From Strigamia acuminata (lineage: Eukaryota > Arthropoda > Chilopoda > Geophilomorpha > Linotaeniidae), in contig OX442316.1 in the NCBI GenBank assembly GCA_949358305.1, positions 15,500,001 to 15,564,000 on the forward strand: DNA of 64,000 bases, written 5' to 3'. The notes beneath the pieces were generated by a model. The model had not been told where the DNA came from. It saw only the letters and a program-made list of their open reading frames with translations, and did not search any database. Both the position numbers and the translations under genes were made by a program. Below, one piece after another: positions 44,481 through 54,017 of this stretch. How positions within the stretch are numbered: the first letter of the stretch is position 1; every line of letters starts with the position of its first letter.

Positions 44481-46585
44481 ATTTTAGTAATTTCTACATT
44501 TGTTTTTGTAATCATTTTAGAAATGTTTGCATTCATTTTACAGCAAATTTGCATGATTTTAATATTTTTGCATTAATGTTTTTTTGGATTTTCACAGTTT
44601 TGCACTTATTCTCACTACAAACGCGTAAGGAGCAACTCAACGAATCAATTAACCGATTTTACCTCTTTAGGTACGTAATAACTTTTTTAAAAAAAATGAA
44701 ATATTGGTTTGCAGTAAGCGAAATCGACGCTTCAGTGTTAAATAATTAACCAGTCTGGTCTAAAAATAAATTGGGTGGGATTATTGGTCCGATATTAATC
44801 CCTTTTTACGAGCGCACAAATGTCAGCCATCGATGCAATTGGGCGTGGCTTTAATTATAACAAGAATCCGATATTTCTTTTTGCTATCCTCCACGAGATC
44901 CATTTGCTGCTTCCAAATTAGGAACAGATAGAACTACTAACTTAACTTTGCTCATATAATAGACTAGAATGAATCTGCCCAAATCAAATTAACTGACCAT
45001 GCTAAAGCGCCCCTTCGTATTACATACCGTAGAACTGAACACAAAATGATGTATATATAAAAAAAAAATATATTAAAAGAAAATACGAATCAGCAAGTTT
45101 AGAAAATTACTTGAAATGATTTTTTTTTTTTAAAAAAAAAAAGATAAAGGATTAAAGTCGAGTTTTATCCTTTACTAAATTACTTTCAATTTCAGTTTCT
45201 TGAGTAATAAGTAGAAAGGAAATTGATATTTTTTTTTGTAATAATAAATAAAATATGATTAGATACGACGGGAAATTAGAAAAAAGAGAAAATTCGAGTT
45301 TCTTTTAAATTAAATTGGTCAAATACTGAAGTGAAGTCTTTCATTTTGAGGTTTGTAAATATTTTATTGATTTTATTGATTTGTACAAAAAATACAACAA
45401 CAAAAAAACAGTATGATGTTAATATTTACAATTCAATAGAAATGTCTGAAAGGAAAGTTTAAAAACACAGCTAGACTTTGCTTAGTAAAAATTCAAAAGA
45501 AAATTTCACATCAAGGGCTTACTGTGTCATTATTGATTTAGTTACGAAGTTATAACAAAATTGAAGGTCATTTTTTTGTTAAGATTTTTTTTTTAAAAAA
45601 TTATAATATATTTGTATTGAAAATTGAGGGGAAAAGATTTAAAACTCATTTTTATTTTTATTTATTTTTTATTCCACATAATGACTATCATCTTTATTCT
45701 TTTTTCTTACATATCTAGAAAACATTGCTTCCCTGCATCGCACGAAGATGTTATCAAAAAATGTGAATCGCCTCTTTTATCACCTGTAATGTTATATCAC
45801 ACAAGTGGGGATTTAGCTTTTTCTCTCCTTCCAACTGCTTCACCAATCTTCTACAACACACATAACTAGTCATTTAATGTGTATTGTATTTGCAATACAC
45901 ATACACAAGGATTCTCAGCCTCTATCGCTGTAAATTCATACTTTTCTTCTTCTTAAATCTTCTAATTTATTATTAATAAGGAAAAATCTTTTACTGAATC
46001 AATGGCAATATAATGAATTTTTTTTCTTCTCTTTTATTAAGTTAGACTCACAATAATTACTTGTTTTTCAAGGACTTAAAGTTTAATGGTATTTGTAAGT
46101 CGTAAAAGACGAAGTAGGAAATATATTTTCAATGTCGGGGTTGCACACACGGGTTTAATCTGGATTCAGGAGGGAAAATCCAATGCAATGGCACGTGAAG
46201 GTATAATGCAATAAAAAGAAACCAGAATTTTACGAGTTTTATTGAAAAGGGATCGAGTCAAAGTTTATTGTGTTTATTTTTTGTGGTTAAAAATCTTTGC
46301 AGTTGAAATGAGCTCGATTTATTTCTTCGGGATTCTTTCAGAATTGTTATATAAAGCGGCAAGTTCCCTGCTCAGTTTGCGCTCACCACATCTTAACTGG
46401 GACACACAAAGCGAAACGGAGTGAAAGAAATCAAACGAACAAGTATTTTGTTGCGAACAAATGGCGACGAAATGATTGGGCCCAGTTGAACAATTCTTTT
46501 TTTATTTAACAATTACAACACAATGTGTAGACCTATTATATTACTGTATGGGAAAAAAGTCATTATATTGTACATGTCTTGTTTT
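44481..46585. other. Gene-free stretch
   Basis: AT-rich, low-complexity sequence with A and T runs near 45060 and 45121-45140; nothing coding recognised. Confidence 0.5.
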
Positions 46586-46590
46586 ATCAT

Positions 46591-46897
46591 TGTTGCTTTT
46601 GCAACTCCTAAGACAATGTTGGACAATTAAAAGTTACTTTGGTTTCACGATGTTTCCGAAATTTGGCTGATTCTTGTGGATGACAAATAAAGCACACGTT
46701 CACACGGATTTACATTTGACAGTGAATATTTTATTCAAAACAGGAAATAGGTAAATGTTCTATTTCTCCCCCTTAATCCATCAATAAAATGTCCCAAAAC
46801 AGAGTGGGTCACCGAAGTGACCCTCTGGTGGCCAAACATGGCGCCACCTCCAATTCTCCTCTAAACGTTGGCTTCTTCAGGAACTTCAGTTTCCACA
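46591..46897 (-). repeat. BEL/Pao 2 3' LTR
   Basis: 307 bp. In element orientation it starts TGTGGAAACTG and ends AAAAGCAACA. It contains the last codons and stop of pol (stop at 46861-46863). Confidence 0.93.
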
Positions 46898-48753
46898 GTC
46901 CCCCCCTCCCGGGGACGTTCCAACTCGTTTTCAATCTCGAGGGGACATAGTCGTTGAATCGGTCGGCGAAGTCTTGTTCGGTTGGGAAGCTGCAATTCAC
47001 AAGATCTAATTAGCCCGTCGCGACCGACTTTCACGTCGGTTATTCTTCCGATTTTCCAAGTGAGTCTTGGCTGGTTCTGGTCCTCGATTAAAGCCAAGTC
47101 GCCTACTCGAAACTTCGTGTTGCTCGAATTTCCTCTTTGTTGTCGTAACTCGACGAGGTACTCATGTGTCCACCTCTTCCAGAAATGGGCAATAATCGTC
47201 TGGCGTTGTTTCCAAATTTTCAAAATCCGAACTTGCACTTCTGGTCGATCTGTAAGGCTAGGAACGTTAGGTAAACTTATTAGACGTTTCCCCACAAGAA
47301 AATGTGCGGGTGTAAGTGGATCTGGTTCTGCCGGGCTGTCGTAGACGTATGTCAATGGTCGTGAATTTACCACGGCTTCTACTTCGACCAACACAGTCGA
47401 GAGTCCTTCAAAGTCTAGAGATGTGCGTCCGATTGTTTTCTTTAACGCAATTTTCACTGATCGCACCATGCGTTCCCAAAACCCGCCCCACCACGGCGCG
47501 GTTTCGACGATAAACTTCCAAGTGATTTTTCGTACGTTTAGAAACTGTCGAAATCGACCCACCAATATTTCGTTCAAAAACACACTCAGTTCGCGATCTG
47601 CTCTCTTGAAAGTTTTGGCGTTGTCCGAATATATGGTTGTCGGGATTCCCCTTCTTCCCACAAAGCGCTTAAACGTGTCAACAAATCGATCTGTTGATAA
47701 ATTCGAAAGTATCTCCAAGTGTACGGCTCTCGTGACCGCACACGTAAACAAAGCGATATAAAGTTTTTCACCCTGATTGGAGTATAGTGGTCCTGCAAAG
47801 TCCACGCCAGTTGTCTCGAATGGTGCACTCGGCGTTATGCGGTCGAGTGGCATCAGTCCCCATCGCTCTTTTGCCAATCGTCCCTGCATTTTTCGGCAGA
47901 GTACGCATTTACTCAGTACCGCCTTGATTGTTTTCCTGGCTCGTGGGATCCAAAATCGTTCACGAAAGCTGCTGAGCGTGTCTGCCAGTCCCCCGTGCAT
48001 TGTTCGTTCGTGCTCTTCTGTAATAATCAAATTGGTTATATAATTGTTACACGGTAAGATGTATGGCTCTCGGATGTCGCGTTCAATTTCTGCCAGTGCC
48101 CATCTGTGTGTTGCACGCATCAACTCGTGTTCGTCTATCGTCGGGGAAAATTGTAACAGCGGTGAGGTTTTCTCGACGAGTTCTCCTTTCTGTAGACACT
48201 TTAGTTCTCGATGAAAATAAAAGTTTTGCAAATATTTTATCCAGTATCTCTCTCCCGTTTCAATCTCGTCTCCGCTCAATTCTCCCGTGATTTTATCTTC
48301 AATTCGCAAGTTTTTAACAAATCGTAATACCCACGCAGTCGTTTTCTTTAATTTCGACCATCGACCGAACCGTGTGTAGTCAATTATCTGGATTTGTTCA
48401 TTTATCGCGTTCACTTGGACTTCTTCGTTCGTATCCGTTGTTTTTGCAATGTCAGTTTCAGTTGGCCAATTTGAATCGTCGCCACTCAACCACTGCGGTC
48501 CTTTCTGCCAAAAATCACTATTGGTTAGTTCTTGTACCGTTACGCCCCGTGTTAGTAGGTCTGCCGGATTCTCTTTGCCCGGGCAATGGCGCCAACAGTT
48601 GGTGTTTACTGTTTCCCCAATTTCTTTTACACGATTAAAGACAAATGTGACGGGACGATTCTTCGTTTCTCGCAACCAACACAGCACTATTTTCGAGTCG
48701 GTCCAGATTGTTACATTGTCGCATCCGATTGTCGACTGCAGCGTCGGCACAAG
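46861..48753 (-). CDS. BEL/Pao 2 RNase H end and integrase
   Basis: In-frame continuation after TGA 48754-48756, without an ATG of its own (GTG at 48748-48750). Numbering from that GTG: the RNase H remainder (TIWTDSKIVLCWL, then HCPGKENPADLLTRG), integrase zinc HHCC (HERTMHGGLADTL, then CVLCRK), catalytic D317 (TGVDFAGP), D376 (YSDNAKTF) and E426 (WWGGFWERMV), and the C-terminal Pao-type region (HFWKRWTHEYLVEL). The stop at 46861 is inside the 3' LTR. The stop upstream cuts RNase H itself, separating its first acidic residues from the rest. Confidence 0.9.
   Translation of the reverse strand, partial: LVPTLQSTIGCDNVTIWTDSKIVLCWLRETKNRPVTFVFNRVKEIGETVNTNCWRHCPGKENPADLLTRGVTVQELTNSDFWQKGPQWLSGDDSNWPTETDIAKTTDTNEEVQVNAINEQIQIIDYTRFGRWSKLKKTTAWVLRFVKNLRIEDKITGELSGDEIETGERYWIKYLQNFYFHRELKCLQKGELVEKTSPLLQFSPTIDEHELMRATHRWALAEIERDIREPYILPCNNYITNLIITEEHERTMHGGLADTLSSFRERFWIPRARKTIKAVLSKCVLCRKMQGRLAKERWGLMPLDRITPSAPFETTGVDFAGPLYSNQGEKLYIALFTCAVTRAVHLEILSNLSTDRFVDTFKRFVGRRGIPTTIYSDNAKTFKRADRELSVFLNEILVGRFRQFLNVRKITWKFIVETAPWWGGFWERMVRSVKIALKKTIGRTSLDFEGLSTVLVEVEAVVNSRPLTYVYDSPAEPDPLTPAHFLVGKRLISLPNVPSLTDRPEVQVRILKIWKQRQTIIAHFWKRWTHEYLVELRQQRGNSSNTKFRVGDLALIEDQNQPRLTWKIGRITDVKVGRDGLIRSCELQLPNRTRLRRPIQRLCPLEIENELERPREGGTVETEVPEEANV
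46898..46914 (-). promoter_or_regulatory. BEL/Pao 2 polypurine tract
   Basis: On the minus strand CGGGAGGGGGGGACTG directly precedes the 3' LTR. It is also coding sequence, because pol runs on into the LTR. Confidence 0.7.
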
Positions 48754-51700
48754 TCAGGCTGCCAGCAATGCTCCCATCAGTTCTAACTTAGGAAGGGTTA
48801 GTTCCTTAAGCGGTGCTACTCTACATTTAGAAACGATAAAGGAAATGTTAATTGCACTTGTATTCGAGTCCAAGACTCGAGCATAAGCTACCACGCCGTA
48901 TGCCCGAGGACTGGCGTCGCAGAAGATGTGAATTTCTCTTTTTACATTGACTCCTCCCCAGTTTAATAAATATCGTGGAATTTTTAAATCATTTAGATAT
49001 GGTATTTGAGCACACCATTCTTCCCAAGTTTTTTTCACATATTCTGGGATTTTCTCGTCCCAATCAACCCCAAGTTTCCATAATTCCTGGAATAAAATCT
49101 TAGCCGTGACCACAAAGGGATGAGCAAATCCCAATGGGTCGAAAATCATAGCTGTTGTTCTAATAATTGATCGTTTTGTGTATTTAGTTAATTCGACCCC
49201 GTTAATTAATTCCGCAATGTTTAAACTTAATTCATCGGTTCTTGTGTTCCATCCCACCCCCAAAACTTTAGTCTCTTGTTGAGAGAGAGATTCTTCACAA
49301 GTCGGGTCATCAGTTACAATTATTTTTCTCAGCTGTTCACAATTAGTCTTCCACTTTGTTAGTCTCATATCCGCTTTCCTCAGAATTTCACAACTTTCAC
49401 GGTACAGTTTTATAGCAGTCTTTAAATTGTTTATACTTGAAATGAGGTTGTCTACATACCGCTCGTCCTCCAATCGCTTGCACGTTTCTGGATATTCTTC
49501 CTTAAAGTTCTCAACATGATGATCGATGGTGGCCGAGAGGAGAAAAGGGCTGGGAGATGTGCCGAACGGTACTCGGGTTTGTCTGAGTTCTCTTATCTTC
49601 GCCGGTTCGGTTCCATTCCAGTTTTCCTCGAGCCAAAGAAATCTCATGACATCGCGTTCCTTTTTCTTCAAATGGATGCGATGGAAGGCTTTTTCAATAT
49701 CCGCGATGGCTGCGATGACTCCTGTTCTAAATTTGAGAATCACGTTTAGTAATTTTGGCAATAAGTTCGGTCCCTTGTATAAACAGTCGTTCAATGAGAA
49801 GCATCCTTTCGCGTGTGAGGAAGCGTCGTACACGATTCTAAGTTTGGTCGTTGCTCTTGTCTCGTCGATCACGGGTCTGTGTGGAATATAATAAATTGGG
49901 TTATTTTCTCCAGTTTCCTGTGGTACTTCTTCGACAATTCCAGTTCTAAGTTGCTCCGTGATCACTTCTTTGTATTGTAAATACAGCTTCGGATTTTTCC
50001 TAAATCGATTGACCAAACTCCAAAATCTTTTTAATGCTGGTTGTCGGTTGTCGTCCAGTTCTTTGGCGTTCAGTTTCCACGGCAGTTCGACTTCGTAGTG
50101 GTCTTGTACCCATTCGATGCCTTCCTTGAATCGTTTCAATGTTTGCTCTTCGTCCTCGTTTCGTTCCACAGTTTCATGTTTAATACCGATTGATTCGAGA
50201 CTCCAGAATTTTTCCAAAAGTTCATTAGTGTTATCAATTACAAGGACTTTGTTTACCCGTACGAGCGCCGATACTGACGCTTCATTCTCCCCAGATGAGC
50301 CGTGTAGAGTCCAACCGAAAATTGTCTCGATTGCCATCAAATTTTCTTCAAGTCGGTGTTGCTTTCCGGTTGTCACCTTCCAAAAGTTGTCTACCCCGAT
50401 TAAAATTGAAACGCCGTCGTCCATTCGTATGCTGTTGTTGTCTGCTAGTTTGATGTCGTATTTCTTCAACTTATTTATTATTCCCTGGTTGGTTTTGCCC
50501 TTCAACGCTGGCGTGATCCACGGAGTCTCCAATGCCTCGATTTCTAAACTACAAGCAATGTTATCGCAATTATTTATCAACAGTTTCACTCGATTCCTCT
50601 TCGTAATTGTTGGATCTGTTGCTCCGAATGTCAGCAATGCGAGGTTTTGTTCGCCAATTCTTTCTAAGTTAAGTTCTCGAGACAACTTCTCCGTAATAAA
50701 TGTCTTTTGAGACCCGCCATCCAAGAAACACTGTACTTTACGCTTTTTCGATTGTCCACACGCATCTACAACGACCATTTGCAAAAATAATACGGATACC
50801 GGTTGTTCCTGTTCTAAAACGGCGGATGAAGTCAGCGCTTCGGTTGGTTTCTTCTCTTCAGCGTCGCACAGATAGGTGTGGTGATTCTTTTCGCATTTCT
50901 TGCATCGAAATCGGGTTTTGCATTTGTACGCGATGTGTCCTTCCTTGAGACAACGATAACACCTTCGGGCCTTCATGCACGCAGCTTTCCGTTCGGCCAG
51001 AGTCAGCGGACAGTCTGGGCTCGTATGCTCTTCTTTTTGGCAGAACGTGCATTTGTACGTAATTGCTGCCAACGCTGTGGCGGAACCAAGTGGATTAATT
51101 TTCGTATTCATTTTCTTAGTTACCTCCTCTTGTTTTTTCGTAATTGCTTCTTTCTTCTCGATCAAGTTGGTTTTCTCACTCATCGCTTTTGTCCTTTCGC
51201 GCATCTCGATCTCGAATCGGAAAAACTTCAAAAAATCGGTCATTGACCAGGGTAAATCGCCTCTGGATCTGGAGAAGTCGTGTTGCATCGAATCGGGCGT
51301 CGCACGAGTTAAAATTGGGCCCAAGAGTGCTCCAAATGTTGATGCATCCACTCCTAAATTTCCTAAACTTGTTATGTGAAGGTCGCAATAATCATAAAGT
51401 TCTCGAAGTGCAACAACATCGTCTGCATTTTTCACGGGCTTCACCTCGAGGAATTTTTGCATGTGTGCATTTATTATCAAGTCCGGTTTACCAAATCTAC
51501 TTGCCAACAAAACGACCGCGCTGTCGTAATTTTCATCCGTTACCGTGAGTCCACTTATCGCGTTGGCGGCCAATTCTTCGACCAACGATCGTAAATACAC
51601 GAACTTTGCCGTTTTGGGAAGCGAAGTGTTGTTATGCACGCTTAACTGGAAGTCTCCCCAGAATTGAGTCCACGTTTCGGGTGTTCCCCTAAATTTGGCA

Positions 51701-52110
51701 ATTTCCAGCTTCGGCAATTTCATGCTTGTGCATTGTTGGCCTCCGATCGGCGTATTAACGATAACGGGATTAATAAGTGGTAAGTTTGGATTTAGTACTT
51801 GCGTTTTCAGTTGGGCGATTTCCTTCAGCGCCATTTCCAGCGTGATTTTTGCTGCTACCAATTCGTCTTGGAACTCCTCGGCTTCAATCGTATCGTCCGT
51901 GACCTCGTCAATGTCGGTAATTCCGTCGGCCACCAGAACGTCCAGTTTTTCGATCTTTGGTCCCTTTAAAAGTAACTGTGCTTGTATGCACAAAAGCTTT
52001 ACTTCATTTACCGGATCTTGCTTCAGTTCATTTTTCAAAGTGTTGAAAATGTTTCGAATGTTAGTCCTCGCGGCTTCCCTTTGTCTTCGGTTTTTCTCCA
52101 AATCTGCCAT
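48754..52110 (-). CDS. BEL/Pao 2 gag-protease-RT, part of RNase H
   Basis: The start is placed at the ATG at 52110 (MADLEKNRRQ). The frame is open further upstream to a TTG at 52200, but that lies in the LTR, beyond the primer site. Residue numbers count from 52200: DUF1759-type gag about 160-330 (PKLEIAKFRGTPETWTQFW); zinc knuckles in 384-445 (CTFCQKEEHTSPDC, CYRCLKEGHIAYKC, CKKCEKNHHTYLC); DUF1758-type protease D494-G-G-S (FLDGGSQKTFI); reverse transcriptase with D834 (ADIEKAFHRI) and Y915-V-D-N918; RNase H start (IFCDASPRAYG, about 1092). N918 replaces the second catalytic aspartate of YVDD (codon 49447-49449). The frame ends at TGA 48754-48756 after ELMGALLAA. Confidence 0.92.
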   Translation of the reverse strand: MADLEKNRRQREAARTNIRNIFNTLKNELKQDPVNEVKLLCIQAQLLLKGPKIEKLDVLVADGITDIDEVTDDTIEAEEFQDELVAAKITLEMALKEIAQLKTQVLNPNLPLINPVIVNTPIGGQQCTSMKLPKLEIAKFRGTPETWTQFWGDFQLSVHNNTSLPKTAKFVYLRSLVEELAANAISGLTVTDENYDSAVVLLASRFGKPDLIINAHMQKFLEVKPVKNADDVVALRELYDYCDLHITSLGNLGVDASTFGALLGPILTRATPDSMQHDFSRSRGDLPWSMTDFLKFFRFEIEMRERTKAMSEKTNLIEKKEAITKKQEEVTKKMNTKINPLGSATALAAITYKCTFCQKEEHTSPDCPLTLAERKAACMKARRCYRCLKEGHIAYKCKTRFRCKKCEKNHHTYLCDAEEKKPTEALTSSAVLEQEQPVSVLFLQMVVVDACGQSKKRKVQCFLDGGSQKTFITEKLSRELNLERIGEQNLALLTFGATDPTITKRNRVKLLINNCDNIACSLEIEALETPWITPALKGKTNQGIINKLKKYDIKLADNNSIRMDDGVSILIGVDNFWKVTTGKQHRLEENLMAIETIFGWTLHGSSGENEASVSALVRVNKVLVIDNTNELLEKFWSLESIGIKHETVERNEDEEQTLKRFKEGIEWVQDHYEVELPWKLNAKELDDNRQPALKRFWSLVNRFRKNPKLYLQYKEVITEQLRTGIVEEVPQETGENNPIYYIPHRPVIDETRATTKLRIVYDASSHAKGCFSLNDCLYKGPNLLPKLLNVILKFRTGVIAAIADIEKAFHRIHLKKKERDVMRFLWLEENWNGTEPAKIRELRQTRVPFGTSPSPFLLSATIDHHVENFKEEYPETCKRLEDERYVDNLISSINNLKTAIKLYRESCEILRKADMRLTKWKTNCEQLRKIIVTDDPTCEESLSQQETKVLGVGWNTRTDELSLNIAELINGVELTKYTKRSIIRTTAMIFDPLGFAHPFVVTAKILFQELWKLGVDWDEKIPEYVKKTWEEWCAQIPYLNDLKIPRYLLNWGGVNVKREIHIFCDASPRAYGVVAYARVLDSNTSAINISFIVSKCRVAPLKELTLPKLELMGALLAA

Positions 52111-52144
52111 TGCGATCGATTTTCCTTGGTTTTCTTTTAAAAAG

Positions 52145-52162
52145 TCCCGGGTTTCGGCACCA
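52145..52162 (-). promoter_or_regulatory. Primer-binding site, tRNA-Phe type
   Basis: The same 18 bases as in element 1 (TGGTGCCGAAACCCGGGA, minus strand), two bases inside the 5' LTR. Confidence 0.82.
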
Positions 52163-52164
52163 TA

Positions 52165-52471
52165 TGTTGCTTTTGCAACTCCTAAGACAATGTTGGACAA
52201 TTAAAAGTTACTTTGGTTTCACGATGTTTCCGAAATTTGGCTGATTCTTGTGGATGACAAATAAAGCACACGTTCACACGGATTTACATTTGACAGTGAA
52301 TATTTTATTCAAAACAGGAAATAGGTAAATGTTCTATTCCTCCCCCTTAATCCATCAATAAAATGTCCCAATACAGAGTGGGTCACCGAAGTGACCCTCT
52401 GGTGGCCAAACATGGCGCCACCTCCAATTCTCCCCTAAACGTTGGCTTCTTCAGGAACTTCAGTTTCCACA
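52165..52471 (-). repeat. BEL/Pao 2 5' LTR
   Basis: 307 bp. Three substitutions distinguish it from the 3' LTR (two T/C, one A/T in plus-strand terms). Confidence 0.93.
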
Positions 52472-52476
52472 ATCAT

Positions 52477-54017
52477 GCTTCTGCTTGAGGACGTAGTTAG
52501 TGCGGCGCTGCAGCTTAAAGATGGCGGAAATACGAGTGAATCAATGTGGTTTTTACTTTCCACATCCTTGGAGAAATCAGTTAATTTCTGGTTTGCTTGT
52601 TATTTTAAAGATAAATAGAGGAACTTTTATATCAATTTCGTCCTTGGATGGATTTTAAAGTAAACAAACAAACTCGTAAGTTCCGATTTTTTTATTTGCC
52701 TTTTTTTAACTTTCTTTTTCGATGAATAAATTAAATATATTATTTGAAAATTTGTTTTATGGGTCCATGAATCAATTGAGTCTTGCTTCTCGTCGTCCGA
52801 AGGCATATTTGTTGAAATTAATGCACGGAGTATGCACAAATGACACTTAATTGTGGTTAAATGCTGCGAGCCAAATTTCATCTTTTAATCTCAGTCATAA
52901 ATATGTGCACACATGAGACAAAGTCATGATCGTAATTCAAAATTTTTACGGAATTGAAGACGCAATTTTCAATTTACCATAAAAATCGAATTATTAAAGC
53001 AACAACAAATTTTGCAATTTAAATTCTTCTTCTTTATTTTTTTTTTTTGGGGGGAAGCTTTCATCCATAAATAAACTCTTTGAGTCGATATATTCATTTT
53101 TATAGGAATTCGAAGTATTTTAATCGAAGGTAAACATTTTAGACTTGGATATTTTGGTGAACCTTGCCTTTTTGTTTGTGAAAAGAAAAAAGAAGAAATA
53201 ATTTTGGGATGGAAAAAAAAAATGAATCTGAGTAGTCTGAGGTAATAAAAAAAATGAATAAAAATAAAAAAAATACGAGTTTTGTATACATTAAGTTTTT
53301 CCTTTCTTTCGTAATGCTCAAAAGAGAAAAAAATTGTTTTAGTTTTGTTCTGCGACTGCCACAATTTCGTAATAGCTTCAGTACACAAGTGACATAGTTA
53401 ATTCTGAAGGAAAGTCGCCAGATGGGCCATCAGGGGTTTGAGAAACACGTGTAATACTGTATAATAAGGCAGGGAAAAGAAATACAAAGAAAAAAAATTG
53501 TTAAAATGATATAAAAAGAAGTGTTTTTATTGTTTTTATTTAATTATGTTGTTGGGTGTGGTTTAAAACCAAGATAAATAATAATCGAGAGGTTTTTAAT
53601 GAGTTTGTAATTAACCGAAGCGGTTCCCGAAATATTAGTTTGGCATTCTCTCAAATGATGTCGCTGGTTGGGTTTTGATAGCAACCGACCGATACTGAGT
53701 CACCGTGCCACTGATTCGTCCTTGGGTAAGATATTTACCGCTCGAATGGAGGTGTGCGGCGACTGCGGTGAGTTGTGGGCGGATTCAGCCAATTTTTTCG
53801 CTGTTTTGGGAACTTATTTAGCTCATCTGCTGTATAAATTTACTCGAGACTTTCAGCTTTTAGTCGGGCATGTTGTTTTCGAATGAAATAAAGATTACAT
53901 CCGTTAAATTTTAAGAATCTAATCACAGATGTTTGATTTTTTTTATTTTTTTTTTATTTTTGTATTTATTAATTTTTATTTTTATTTTTGTGCAGATGCG
54001 TGGAATGAGAAGGAAAA
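52477..54017. other. Upstream region of the galactosyltransferase gene
   Basis: No coding exon recognised. A T-rich acceptor (TTTTTGTGCAG) at about 53985-53995, 22 bases before the ATG at 54018, and a donor-like CTTGG|GTAAGA at about 53722 would fit a spliced 5' untranslated exon. Confidence 0.4.

Larger units (their letters stand above)
46591..52471 (-). mobile_element. Full-length BEL/Pao LTR retrotransposon 2 (inactivated)
   Basis: LTRs of 307 bp at 46591-46897 and 52165-52471 differ at three positions, and the target duplication ATCAT flanks them (46586-46590 and 52472-52476). Minus-strand orientation, tRNA-Phe-type primer site, one pol frame from 52110 to 46861 with a single TGA at 48754-48756. 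Order: gag, protease, reverse transcriptase, RNase H, integrase; no env-like frame. The reverse transcriptase motif reads YVDN instead of YVDD. It shares architecture with element 1 but LTRs and proteins differ clearly, so it is a separate family and slightly older by LTR divergence. Confidence 0.95.

Noticed and set aside
51695-52204. 169-codon ORF antisense to BEL/Pao 2
   Set aside because: A shadow of the gag frame; serine/phenylalanine-rich composition typical of antisense reading.
53668-53886. 72-codon ORF upstream of the galactosyltransferase
   Set aside because: No similarity to the family's N-terminus and not joined in frame; more likely 5' untranslated or intergenic.
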